A stretch of 64,000 nt of DNA, from contig RCTD01000031.1 of assembly GCA_014898415.1 (NCBI GenBank), forward strand, positions 186,001 to 250,000, written 5' to 3'. This DNA comes from Stromatinia cepivora (taxonomy: Eukaryota; Ascomycota; Leotiomycetes; Helotiales; Sclerotiniaceae). This document shows positions 38,786 through 50,717 of this stretch, piece by piece; position 1 is the stretch's first letter, and every line of letters begins with the position of its first letter. The position numbers and the translations under genes were made by a program. Under the pieces are notes generated by a model. The model saw only the letters and a program-made list of their open reading frames with translations, was not told where the DNA came from and did not search any database.

Positions 38786-38948
38786 TGTTGGATTTTGGAT
38801 CATACCGTATATCTAAGCATGGGACTATACTATAATGGGATTAGCCTGCATATGATTCTATCGAATCACACAACCTGTATAATAGCTTCTAATTAGATAA
38901 CCTTAGAATAATAAGGCTTTTCTATTTATTCAATATGACTTGTTAATA
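38786..38948 (+). repeat. G 5' LTR
   Basis: 163 bp, TGTTGGATTTTGG to TTAATA. Followed by GGTTATGAATCTGAGC, the likely primer site. Confidence 0.9.
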
Positions 38949-39059
38949 GGTTATGAATCTGAGCTCTGTGTATCATTGTATAGTTTAGGGTTAATCTTCT
39001 GGAGTAAAAAATCAAATCCTTAATAGATCCGGTAGAGTAGATAAGCAAGGTTGATATAA

Positions 39060-39190
39060 TTGAATAGAGAAGTCTGTTATACTAAATATATTGGCAAAGT
39101 TGAATTCCAATAATATAGTTAGAACGGGGAAGTTTGTTATACTAAATATATTGGTAGAGTTGAATTTCAATAATACAACTAATATGGGAA
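39060..39190 (+). repeat. Tandem repeat in G, about 65-bp unit
   Basis: The segment with GTTATACTAAATATATTGG, then GTTGAATT and AATAATA occurs twice in a row, with a partial third unit. Confidence 0.75.
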
Positions 39191-39509
39191 AGCCCGTTTT
39201 AGAAATTATTTAGGCAGAAAATACTACCTTTTTACACCCTTTTTCTGACAATTCGAAAATCAATCGATTCCTTCGATATCTCTTTTTCTTTTTCGGAAAC
39301 CTTTTTGCTTTATATCGATAATAACGATAAGAAATAAACATTCTGTAAAGCAAAGTAAACTTTTTGAAATCTTTTCAGAACAAGATTCGAATATTCCTAT
39401 TCCTCGAATACCTTCGATCTTTACATAATTGATAGATTCCCTGTAGAAAATCTAATAGGAATATTGGAGATTATATTTCTAGTATAGTTTTTGGGGGAAC
39501 TATGAAATT

Positions 39510-39800
39510 CATATTTGTTTTCGTTTTAAATACTTTGAAGGGTTCGTTTTCAAAATCCATTGTATCTTTTTGTTTGATCTTAAATAATTATGGATTTACT
39601 TCGCTTTTGATCCTATTGAAATAAACTTATCAATAAAATTTAAGACAATCTTAAATTTTGCTCCTAATATAGATTCAGGGTCTGCAAAAGTTAATTCTTA
39701 AACTGAAACCTTTAGAATAATGGATTCGATATCTGAAGTACCTTTGAAAAAAGATTCTTGGTTTATCTTCTGAATATTGCCATCTTCATCTTCATTGTAT
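39510..39800 (-). repeat. Captured family A linker fragment inside G
   Basis: About 280 bp aligns in the same plus orientation with 12810-13100 of A2, for example AATAATGGATTCGATATCTG. As A2 is a minus-strand element and G a plus-strand element, the piece lies antisense in G. Confidence 0.85.
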
Positions 39801-40326
39801 TCTATACCATTTATATTAGAGAGATATTATTGTTTTTTGTTTTGAGGAATAATGTTTCCATTCTAAAGAAGTATTTTTTATATTCCTTTTGGGGATTCTC
39901 TATTAGTATCCAATCCTTTCCTCGATTATCATTCCTTTATATTGTTATTGATATCTTCGATATCTTTTTATTCTTCTTTTTATAATTATAATTACCAGTT
40001 TTGCCATCTTTTAATATATTGCCTATTGTATATCATCTCAATACTACTTTGTTCTTATCCCCAAATCAATATTATTTTGTTGTATCTTTATATTCAATAT
40101 TTACAATGATAATTATATTAATGGTTGTAAAAAAGAAGGAAAGTATTCCTAGTAAAGAAGTCGGAAGTAGAATCAGAGGCGATTACAGAAGAAGCCGGAA
40201 ATAGAATCAAAAAAGGAAATTGTATATCGGAAGATATACAAAGTAATATATTAGGAAGAGCAAATAACTATATTAATAATAGAAGGATATATATCCAAAT
40301 AAAAGGAATATTAGATTCTGTTATAT

Positions 40327-40510
40327 AGTATATAAAGACCATTAGATATCTAGCCAAATATGATACTAAAGATCGACAAATACTATAGCTTCCTGAAGCC
40401 GGTAGTAACTTATCAGTTAGTATATAAAGATCATTAGTATTTAGACAAATATAGTATTAGAGGTCGATAGATATAATGGTTCCCTGGAGCAAAAGCTACT
40501 AGCTAATAGT
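40327..40510 (+). repeat. Tandem repeat in G, about 90-bp unit
   Basis: AGTATATAAAGA, then CATTAG, GATCGA and CTATAGCTTCCTG-type segments are repeated twice with small changes. Confidence 0.7.
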
Positions 40511-40929
40511 CTACCAATTATCCTGGCTGATAGCTAGTTATACTTTTATTATAAAGGGAAGAATTATGGGTATAACTCTATAGAATGTATTATTTTATTA
40601 AAAAAAGGCATCTGTATTATAATATAGGGCTGAAGGTTTTAGCCCAATACAATTGAAGGATTGGAAACAGGAAAGATAGATTTCCTTTAATTTTTATTAT
40701 GAAAAAAGGGATACTGATTATCCTTTAAAGATTATTATACTATTGTAGAACGATTATTCTATTCGAATCTTGTTAAATCTTGGATCTTAAAAAATCTAGC
40801 AAAGGAATAATCACTCAATGCCATTGACTTTCTATTTTCAGACTAACATTGTTCAACTCGGTTTAAATCAATTGTAGTATTTATAATTTAGCCCTCTCTG
40901 CTTTTATATATATTACACTCCTAAGGGAG

Positions 40930-41092
40930 TATTGGATTTTGGATCATACCGTATATCTAAACATAGGACTATACTATAATGGGATTAGCCTGTATATGAT
41001 TCTACCGAATCACACAACCTGTATAATAGCTTCTAACCAAATAACCTTAGAATAATAAGGCTTTTCCACCCACTCAATATGACTTGTTAACA
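40930..41092 (+). repeat. G 3' LTR
   Basis: 163 bp, TATTGGATTTTGG to GTTAACA. About 90 percent like its partner by eye, differences mainly transitions. Confidence 0.9.
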
Positions 41093-41989
41093 AATTGTAA
41101 TATTCATCCGTATACTCCCTTACTAGCTTTTCTTTATCCTTTAATAAATTATTATATCGCTATTTATTAGCAAAATTCGAAAATAAATTTTTTGTTCATT
41201 TTTTATTTTCATAATATACTGATTATTAATTGTATAATTCAAATAGGGATATAAAATTACAATAAAAATAATACTGGAGATCAAAAAGAAGAAAAAAATT
41301 GTTCTTTTGCCTCTATATTATTGTTTTTTTTTTCTCATTATATTACTCATTGAAATCCTTAAAAAACCGAACGAAAAAAGTATATTATAATTTCAGAAAG
41401 CAATAATAAAGATAAAAGAAAAAAAGTAATAAAAAAGAAAAAAAGAAAAAAATAAATAATATATCCAAAAAAAAAAAAAGGAAAGATAATCCTTTAGATT
41501 TTATAATACTAATAATATCAATAACTTTAATTACTCCAATTATTCTTTATTTCTTAATTATTACAAATAATCCAAAAACTTTTTTATTTGAATTTCAAAT
41601 TATTAAGTTTAGAAAAAAGTTTATCTTTCTTTGAAAATAAAAAAATGAAAAATGGAAAAATAATCAATTTTGATTATTTTTTATTTCCTAATAAATATAG
41701 AATATACAAATTGGAATATATTATAGAAAAATATAATAATCTGGAATACCAAATAGGATTTATTCCATTTATATCAAAAGGAAAAAATACAAGTTTCAAA
41801 TTATTATTATTCAAATTCTATAATTGTTGTTATTCAAGCTTTATAATCCTATTATTCATATCTTATAGATTAAAAAGGAATCGGAAATATTCGAACTTTT
41901 GTCTTGTAAAATTCTTAGTAAGCCCATTAATAGTTATATCAATGATTAATAGATAGATTATATAAAAATTCCTTTTTGAATATTTTTAA

Positions 41990-43300
41990 TTTAATTATAT
42001 ATTTTGGATATCGATATAATATAGTTTTATAATGATCCACTTATTTTTATCAATTATCAATCTAATCATTTATTGATTATCACAAAAGATCATTATAGAT
42101 TTTTTCATTACTAAATCGATCTTTTTTAAGAAATATAAAATTACCATAATTTCTTTTGATATACATTCAATTTCGAGAAGCTTTATTTCAATAATCGAAA
42201 TGATTATGATATTTTATTTAAATATTTTCTATACAATTAAATCATCAAAAAGGAATATAATATACCTTTAGAATAATCAACGAATATCTAAATTATCCAT
42301 AAAAAAAGTATCTAAGAAAATAAAAAATTGTAATATTTGATTACCATTATATTGAATCACAAAATACCTTATATTCTATAGATATTATAAATAATGATCG
42401 ATAGTTTTTATATAATCACTCAATGGATTGATCAAATAATAATTCAATTGCGAAATAACAAATAATACATTCGCTTTTATAATAATTGTAATATATAATA
42501 CTAAATCTATTTTCTTTTAATATATTTTTATAATATATACAAAAACTTGATCCTGATTTTTTCGAAATACTATTATCAGGAGTAATATACTTGCTATCCC
42601 ATTTGTTACTTTGAATTTCTTAATAATCTTTTCAATATATATATTATAAACTAACCATAACTTTTTCTTAAATCGATTACAGAATATATATATACCTAAA
42701 AACTATTTAGTATTTCCTAAATCTTGTAATTTATATACAGCTTTGATTCTTTTGGTGATCTTTATAACAACTGATTCGTTTTTCTTATAATAAATAACCT
42801 AAATATTATCTACAAAAAAAAGAATTATAATAATATACTCTGGGTTAATATATAAATATAATTCCTCCTTACATTATACCAATCTTAGTTTCTCGAACAT
42901 CCGAATGAAATCCCTAAATCATATAGTTGAAGAATTTTGTAGATTATATAAAACTCGATCGATTATAATATTTTTGTTTGGAATTTTGTATTCATTAAAT
43001 AGATAGTATACAACTAGGATATCGGAAGGATTGTATAGAATATTGACAAAGGTATTGATTACATTGTATTGTTTTGTTTCGAAATCGTATTTAACAATGA
43101 TTATTATTATAATTCGGAATAATCGGTTTGTTAATATAATAATATAAATAATCTCAATAATACTTTTAATCTGGAAATCTTTTTGTATTACTAAATATAA
43201 ATAACAATGAATAATTAAACCTTAATCATTATATTTATATATAAACATTCATTAAAAAGGGATCGATTTTGTAGATTCCGATCCAAAATCGATTTCATAC
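41990..43300 (-). pseudogene. B2 RT and RNase H
   Basis: Reverse complement repeats the B arrangement at 28090-29330, including the segments that correspond to MILFFINNIQ and the RNase H tail. Heavily stop-ridden. Confidence 0.78.
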
Positions 43301-43642
43301 CAAATTTTCCTAACTTTAAGATTATTAACCTCAAAATTATAATTCTATTTGAATTAATATCCCATTTGATGATCTTCTAATTGATAATAAAAACAAAATA
43401 ATTTTGGAATTACAAATATATAAATTCAAGGAAATAATGTTATTTATAATCCATTGATTATAGATCAAATAAAAATAATAATGATTTTGCTTCAATTCCA
43501 ATAATAATCATATTATAAATTATTACAAATTGAGAATATTCCTTTATATCGTTCATTCCTTATTGATCAAACCAAAATATAAAATGAAAATTGTTTAAAT
43601 AAAATAATCCCATTGAACCTATCCTTTGAGATATAATAATTC

Positions 43643-44684
43643 CTATATAAAATCCAATATTAGAATTATTCCCTTAATAATATTATTATATACATAATTG
43701 CTTTTATATACATACTGATTGCTCTGGAATACAAAAGTTAGATAACTTCCAAAAAAAAGATAACTCCGAATAATAATTATATAATTGAAATTCAAACGGA
43801 TTGATTTAAGCCCTAAATATTTCAATCCTTATAATACAAGCTCTTTTAGATATTTATTCGAGATTATAAATCTGCGAATCCTTTATAAATCGATTAAATG
43901 AATATATAAAATACAGCAATCTTTATAATAACTGGATTTCCTTTATAGAATACTTTGATTAATTATTCCAATATATATACTTCCTTTTGAAACATTAAAG
44001 TTGATCGATTAAAACAATCTCTAAATCACTTTCATATATACCACAAAGAATTTCAATAATACAATTAATAAACTTATATTCTATATTCCCTATATTAATA
44101 TATTCGATGAAATTGGGATCCATATTATTATTACAGACATTTTCTTGAACATTATTAATATCTTTACCCACAAAATATAATTGTTCTTTAATAAAAAAAT
44201 CGACTTCTCCAATTTTTTCAATAAAAAAATCGACCAATACTTATATATCTTCATTGCATACCTTATCCTTACCATCTAAAGAATTAAATAGATTAAATAA
44301 TCCTAGATCAATTTCTTTATTTCTATTATCACCCCCCAAATCTATATCTACCCCCAAAACCAGTTCATTTGTAAATAATAGATTTAAAATACACTTGATA
44401 AATAAATTAAGGATTTTTCGATCCATAAAAATAAATAGATAAATAAAGTTTTCATAATTATCCTCATTTTGAATAATCGTTTCGTTCATTTCGATATAAT
44501 CTTGTAAATCAAAAGTTTTAGTAAACTGCTTAAACTCTTTTATAATATAAATATCGATTATTCGATTAATGGAATCTATATAATAAATGAATTCCTTATT
44601 AAACATTACATTTCGAATAACAATAATTCTATTGAACTTGGATATCCATATACAGTAGATCAATATACCTGGGATATAACCCAT
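43643..44684 (-). pseudogene. B2 integrase end and RT start
   Basis: 147 open codons (44684-44241) begin MGYIPGILIYCIW, then IVIRNVMFNKEF. They match B at 26480-26921 and the copia integrase C-terminus. A further 60-codon piece (43825-43643) matches B at 27337-27519, at the start of RT. Intervening stops show it is not functional. Confidence 0.82.
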
Positions 44685-45099
44685 TAAATACCCAATATAT
44701 ACTCAAGGATTGATTTTATACCATTTCCTATTAATTCCAACTTCTCTATTCTTATCCAAAAAATAAACTCGGCATTCATACCTATAGATTCCATTTCAAT
44801 TGAAACAAAGATCGTTAAATATTTTCTTTACAAACAAAGGATTATCTTTGCGAAAATAATTATAGAATTATATATCGAATATTTCATTAAACAATTTGAA
44901 AGATTTAATCTTCAAAGGATTTATATTATATAAATAAATAATAATTTGTATCATTTCTATTTATAATTTGTTTGATAAATCTATTATAATCCACATTTTT
45001 ATTTATTTTGTAACTATTTCTTATCCTATATATTCTAATCCTTTATTAGATTCATATATATAAAATAAGGATAACTCGAATTCGATGTTTTCTTATTTG

Positions 45100-47500
45100 A
45101 TTCATTTTTCAAATAACATTACTTTTATAACTCTAATAACAAATATATTATTATCCTGTTTGATTATTATGATCACTAAACCATACTTATAATAAATCCA
45201 GATTACAAAGTTTTAAATAATTACAAATACTTTATTATATATTTTGTAATAAATAAAATATAAAAAGATCTTATTACAATATATTTCTTTAATCAATAAA
45301 AGCTATAATATATTATTATACCTTTTATCAAAATCAAAAAGATTTTATTAGATTTTGTAGAAAAACCAAGATGATTAAAAATAATTTACTTCATATAAAT
45401 ACAAATATAATCAATGCAATTGAAACGAATAATACTTTTTATTTTGATATTTTATATTATAAATATTAAATATTTAAAGCTTCCTTTTTTAAATACTCGG
45501 AGTGTTTATATTACATTTCATTTATATCTTCTCTTAAAAGAAATAAATCACAAAAATAATAAAATATTTTGTTTATTTTTCTATTCATTGTTGGATATAT
45601 TATAAAAGGGTTATTTATAGGAATAAATAAAAGAATATTCGAATAAATAGAAAATGATTTGTATTCTAAGAATATAAGATTTTCAATATAAATATATTAA
45701 GCAATTACTATATTATTTGTATGATCTTCTTTACGAAAAGTACAATCATATCCTGAAAACCATAAACCAATTTTCTTTAATCGAGCCTCCAAAACGATAT
45801 TAATATAAAAACCAGGGATAAATATTGTATTATTCAAGACCAAATTATTATTAAAATAATCTTCTTTTTTGATAATCCTTTTGATAATATGAACCCTATA
45901 TTCTAGGATTTGGAAATTAGAAATATCTATTTCTACAAAATCATTGGGATTGGATAATCGATATTAATAATCATTTAATAGAGATATATTGTTTATAATA
46001 TATATAACATTATAATTATCGAATAAAGTATTATTAAATAAATAATATATTCTTATTACTATAGAATATATTCCTAATTAATTGTATCGAGTATCCAAAA
46101 TAGCAATATTAATTAAAGATCTTAAAGAATCAATGGAACCTTTCATCCATTTCCTTTTGATTTAATCAGAATAAAATTGCTTTTATAAATACAATCTTGT
46201 TCGATCTTTAATTATTTGTAATTCGTTTTCGCTAAATATCCTTTTGAATAATGGATTAATCCTTCCAATAAGTATTAACTTTATAACTTTGCAATTATAT
46301 ATAATATAATTATGATCAATTCCATTGTTCTATTTAAATTCAGTTTTGCAAAGATATTCCCAGATCTTCTTGATCTTTTAATTATTTTCAAAATTGATAT
46401 TCTTTTTATTCTTCTTAAACTTTTTATTATTTTAAGAAAAAATAAATATAGAATATATTCCTTCTTTAACTTTTAAAAAAATAAAATTCTGGAAGATTAA
46501 TCCTCCAAAAACATCTCCGAATTACTTAAATAAAAGATTAGGTAATCCGAATGGATTATTTATTTCGATTTATATAATCATAATATTTACCTAGATTGAA
46601 AGTATCCTGGTATCAATGATTTGTAAAAATGTATTAATAACAACTTCATTCTATACCTCAATAATTTCATATACAAAAACTTTGATATAAATTATAATCC
46701 AATCCCTATACCATTTGATAGAATCGATTCTGCCGAACAAAACTTATACTAGAATAAATCGATATTCTTATAGTATTACAAACTTAATAATAATTACTAT
46801 AAATGTAAGCTTTTTTTTGAATATATTAATGATCATCTTGAATAAAAGAATTATAATACCCTAATTAAAAATAAATAATTTTATAAAGTATATTTGATCA
46901 ATTAATAATTCGATTTATTCGTAAATATCCCTGAAAGCTTTATAATTCTATATATATTCTTATTATCGATATCGATATTCCAATTGAAAAGAAATAAACT
47001 CGAAAAAGATTTCTTAGAAAATAATTGGAAATAAAATAATAAATCTATTAGAAATAGATCCTGATATATTATCATCAAAATCTTTCATTTTCATATCTCC
47101 ATTAACATCTTCCCTAAATTGAATTGTTATAAAATATTCCGAGAATTCTTTTTAATATTAAGTTTGTTTTTTTTGATCATATTTAATTTGAAGATCGATA
47201 ATAAAAAATAAAATAAATAATTTAATTAAAAACCAATCAATCTAAATATAAATAAATTCATTTATCAAATCAAAATTTGAAATAGATATCATTGATATAA
47301 AAATAAACAAATTGTTTTTTGGATTGATTAAATCCCAGATTCCTTAAATTTGATATTTATTTTTCAAATATAAATACCACTCCAACCATTAAATATAGAT
47401 TATAAAAAGAAGATCGTTTTGATCTTTTACCATATTGAATAAAGATAACTGAATTGATATGAATATTGAATTATAAATGAAATAAAAATGATATTTTAAA
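45100..47500 (-). pseudogene. B2 gag and protease region
   Basis: Colinear with B 23650-25560 in reverse. The zinc-knuckle area is near 46330 and the protease area near 45780-46040. The small plus-strand frame at 45414-45605 is an AT-rich by-product. No intact domain. Confidence 0.65.
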
Positions 47501-47572
47501 AATGATCCCTTAAATACTTAGTAATCACCGAATAAAAAGTTGCATAGATTTAAAAGCTACCAAGCTCATAAC

Positions 47573-47881
47573 TATCACAGAATAGTATAATTATACAGCA
47601 CTTTCAGGAATCAGGAAATAAATAATACACGTAATTGATAAAGTAAAAGAATTGAATGACTTGCCCTTGATTATATGAATCAAGAACTATATATATAGAA
47701 CAAATGAATGGTTATCTAGCCGATATACACCTTAATTAGACTAGATCTTTATTTATTAGTATATCAGGATCATCTTATCAATTGATGGATTGGTAAGGGC
47801 TAGTAGATCCTTCATTCCGATTGGAAAGTATACGCTTTGATCCTTCATAAGATACAGGGGATTGCAGGGCTTTCCGTGACA
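47573..47881 (-). repeat. B2 5' LTR
   Basis: 309 bp. Plus-strand start TATCACAGAATAG, end TTCCGTGACA. In element sense the first 100 bp match the B 3' LTR, the rest does not. Confidence 0.92.
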
Positions 47882-48674
47882 TTATTTATATAAATTATTC
47901 TTTCCTTCGAAAATTGAAAGAAGATATTAAATCTTTGAGAATGATATCCAGATATATATTGTTATTGAATATCTTGATTTGGTTTAGAATAGTTTTTAAT
48001 CAAAATTGGAAATATCGATCTATTTTTGTTTTTCGAATTTGATTATTTGATTATAATATATATGGAGTATAGAGTATTTCGATCAAAACTTTATTGATTA
48101 TCAATTCTGTATACTATATTATCTTTTTGATAAATAAGTTATTTATCCTTAATTCAATATGTAATTTAAGTATAATCTTTGAATAGATGAATTCGAAATA
48201 CTCAATTCTAAAGTCTGCAAAGTCACTATAATAATTACCCTATAGATTCTTATTGATATAATTATATATTATATAGAATTTTAACTTGTATTTGTAAAAG
48301 TCGATGATTTCCTAAAGGTTTTCTTTTATAGATACGAATTGATCGTATTTCTATTTATCTACCTATTCATTGTATTCTTCGCTTTTAATATATGAAATAA
48401 TTGATATTGATGATAATGGGATTTATATTTTTTCAGAATAAAGGATTGTAAAGGAATGCTCGAATATATTGCCATAATTGTTATAGTAATGATTATCATA
48501 TGTTTTCGGATTGTATTGAAATTGATCGTTACAAGGTTTTTAAAACAATCTTAAAAAAGAATTTGAATATAGATTTGTAGTATATAAAATATATATTGTG
48601 ATAAAGTTTCATTTGTACTATATATAGTATTATTAGATCCTAAAGGTATTTCGAGGTTAGGGTTGGTTAATCGA

Positions 48675-48800
48675 ATTGATCAAAATTGATCAAAATTGAT
48701 TAAATTGATCAAATTGATTAAAATGATCGGGTTTGATCGAAATGAGTTTGACCGAAATGAACAGAATGATTAGGGTAATGAAATTAATTAAATCGAATTA
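48675..48800 (-). repeat. Degenerate ATTGATCAAA array in C leader
   Basis: About ten imperfect units of AATTGATCAAA / AAATGATCGGG form. The reverse complement resembles the array in D (11590-11915). Confidence 0.65.
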
Positions 48801-49159
48801 ATCAATTTCATATATAATTGGTAATTCGTATAAAATGAATAAATAAGATAATTTTTTATAAGAAAATGAGTATAGCGAAAAACTTGAAATTGCTTTCAAA
48901 TTTTCTTCAAATATATACTCTATACTATCTAATAAATATATAATAAATATAAAATAATTGAATCAAAAAATGAACTTCAAATTTGTTATTAAATAATTAC
49001 TATTCTTAATCCTTCGATTCTTTTGGATTGCTTAATAGTTAAAGATTTATCCCCTGATATAAAAATACTTCATCTTACAATAAAATATCTTTATCCAATT
49101 ACAAAAATAGAATCAAAATTGATTTAGAATTCATAACTCTTCATACCAATTCCCAATAT

Positions 49160-49418
49160 CTAATCTATAATATTATTATAACAAATATTAATCAATATCA
49201 AAATAATTATATAGGAAAGTAAAGTTTATTAATAAATATATAGAACTCTTTATTAATACATTTTGATTTACCTAGAGAATTAGAATCTATAAAGAATGAA
49301 GAATTATATAATGATATATATTGAAGTATTAATGCAAGTATTAATACATATATGATCCTTACCATCCTTATTATCCTTACCATCCTTACCATGCATGTGA
49401 TTCATATTCCGACAATTA
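49160..49418 (-). repeat. C 5' terminal repeat (approximate)
   Basis: Direct repeat of 32090-32345. Both contain a short CCTTACCAT/CCTTATTAT array. Exact LTR ends cannot be fixed. Confidence 0.7.
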
Positions 49419-49516
49419 TAAATATATATATACAAATAAAAGTATAAATATATATCTAGAACTTGTAGAATATATATATATATTATTCGATTTCTTATCT
49501 CGAAGAGCTTTTAATA

Positions 49517-49778
49517 ATATGATACAACGGTTGAATAACTTGAGTATTTTTTAGAATTAAAAACTATAAATCGAAAGTAGAATTACATAACTATATATAC
49601 ACAGGCCGAGAGCTCACTTAGTCTATTCGGGGAATGCTGCATTCCGACTAGGGCTCGAATCGATCACGTTGTACATATACGTAACAGAAGATATTAAAAA
49701 AAAACGCTAATTATATGATGAATAGATGTTTGAGGTATTTATACAGATTAGCTAGGAACGAGTAGTGAATCCGTGACA
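49517..49778 (+). mobile_element. Solo LTR E
   Basis: 262 bp from TATGATACAACGG (TGTGACACAACGG in the copy at 17254) to ATCCGTGACA. ATAA flanks both ends (49513-49516 and 49779-49782; AATAA if one terminal A is shared). TG-CA ends and a short TSD support a solo LTR. A 5-bp TSD would be the usual size for Ty3 or copia. Confidence 0.7.
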
Positions 49779-49967
49779 ATAATAAAAGAGTAGAATTTAT
49801 ATATTTTAAAATATATTCTATAGTATAAATAATAAATATAAGTCTAGTAAATCAACTACTCTAGTTTCCGATCACTCTTCTATTCCGATTATTATTTTAT
49901 ATCAAAAATTACAATTTCATTTATTAATAACTTTATAACGAATCAATAATTATAATTTATAATATAA

Positions 49968-50180
49968 TTTTATAATTATAATTTATAATTTTATAATAAT
50001 TTATAATTTTATAATTTTATAATTTTATAATTTTATAATTTTATAATTTTATAATTTTATAATTTTATAATTTTATAATTTTATAATTTTATAATTTTAT
50101 AATTTTATAATTTTATAATTTTATAATTTTATAATTTTATAATTTTATAATTTTATAATTTTATAATTTTATAATTTTAC
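49968..50180 (+). repeat. Microsatellite, 8-bp unit ATTTTATA
   Basis: About 22 perfect tandem copies plus irregular flanks. G- and C-free over about 170 bp. Confidence 0.95.
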
Positions 50181-50351
50181 AATATTAAATCTAAAGGATA
50201 TAAAAATAAAATATGTTCAATTTGAGATATATTATTATTATTTTTTATTTTTTTTATAAAATTAAAAGTTAAAAAGTTATTAAAATTATTTCTAATTAGA
50301 TATAATTCAGAATTATTTTAAATTAAATGTTAAATTAAAATTATTCTGAAT

Positions 50352-50445
50352 AAGAAAAAAAAATAAGAAAAAAAAATAAGAAAAAAAAATAAGAAAAAAA
50401 AAATAAGAAAAAAAAATAAGAAAAAAAAATAAGAAAAAAAAAATA
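50352..50445 (+). repeat. Minisatellite, unit of about 13 bp AATAAGAAAAAAA
   Basis: Seven to eight near-perfect copies, with length differences in the A run. The Phe/Leu-rich minus-strand frame over it is an artefact. Confidence 0.9.
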
Positions 50446-50717
50446 GCTTCTCCCTAATAATGATTGAAAATACAAAAAATCCAACTCCTGATAAAAAACC
50501 CCGCATGTGACCCAAGGTTACCGTAGCTGAAAAAAATTTCCCGCAGGGTTAAGGTTATCGAAAATCTCGTAACTACAAACTCCTCTTCAACTCCCGCGGC
50601 AATCACGTTGAGTTTTATATCTCGCTGCACAATTTAATTCAGAAGCAAACCATATTATTAAAAAGCCCTTGAATTTTCTTACATGTTGGCAAGCCTACTA
50701 TATACCTCAAAAATGCC

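Larger units (their letters stand above)
38786..41092 (+). mobile_element. Non-autonomous LTR element G
   Basis: 2,307 bp with 163-bp LTRs (38786-38948 and 40930-41092) and perfect TSD AATTG (38781-38785 and 41093-41097). The uninterrupted site is present in B near 30090. LTR ends TGTTGG and TTAACA and the adjoining GGTTATGA resemble family A, so A may supply proteins in trans. A purine tract TAAGGGAG precedes the 3' LTR. There is no gag-pol; the interior holds short repeats, a 280-bp piece of A in antisense and small open frames (39758-39985, 40001-40204) without motif. Confidence 0.9.
38001..41956 (+). pseudogene. Antisense reading frame of B2, split by element G
   Basis: Opposite strand to B2 pol. 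Part 1 is 38001-38785, part 2 is 41093-41956. It repeats the structure seen in B: hydrophobic N-terminus (FYIFVFVLIKLLLIIIIS), polar middle with NDLFDPSISGF (about 38545-38575), poly-Lys patch, second hydrophobic segment (about 41495-41570), then DYFLFPNKYRIYKLEYIIEKYN. A 1-bp indel lies near the start relative to B. Stops are not all shared: KAK-stop-AN here is KAKQTN in B, and TKQMM here is IK-stop-IM in B. This indicates an ancestral open frame. Confidence 0.65.
37333..47881 (-). mobile_element. Copia element B2, with element G nested inside
   Basis: Minus-strand copy of family B, 10,549 bp. LTRs of 309 bp at 47573-47881 (5') and 37333-37641 (3'); perfect TSD TTATT (37328-37332 and 47882-47886). 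Internal sequence starts with the same primer-side segment as B (rc of GTTATGAGCTTGG, 47572 downward). After removal of G the internal part is 7,619 bp. Integrase (44684-44241), RT and RNase H (about 43830-41990) match B. Confidence 0.93.
32090..49420 (-). mobile_element. Copia element C, with B2 nested inside
   Basis: Minus-strand copia, about 6.8 kb after removal of B2. Terminal direct repeats are visible at about 32090-32345 and 49160-49418 (CATCCTTA-rich), so the limits are approximate. Order from the right: gag (48560-47887 and 37332 to about 36350, split by B2), protease-like part, HHCC zinc site (35404-35216), integrase, RT start (34462-34037), RNase H (about 32830-32640). This is a different lineage from A and B: it shows the AESI and DMD-L-GVY-type segments seen in many fungal copia polyproteins. 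Confidence 0.8.

Noticed and set aside
50330..50515. Phe-rich minus-strand frame
   Set aside because: It is the translation of the AATAAGAAAAAAA minisatellite.
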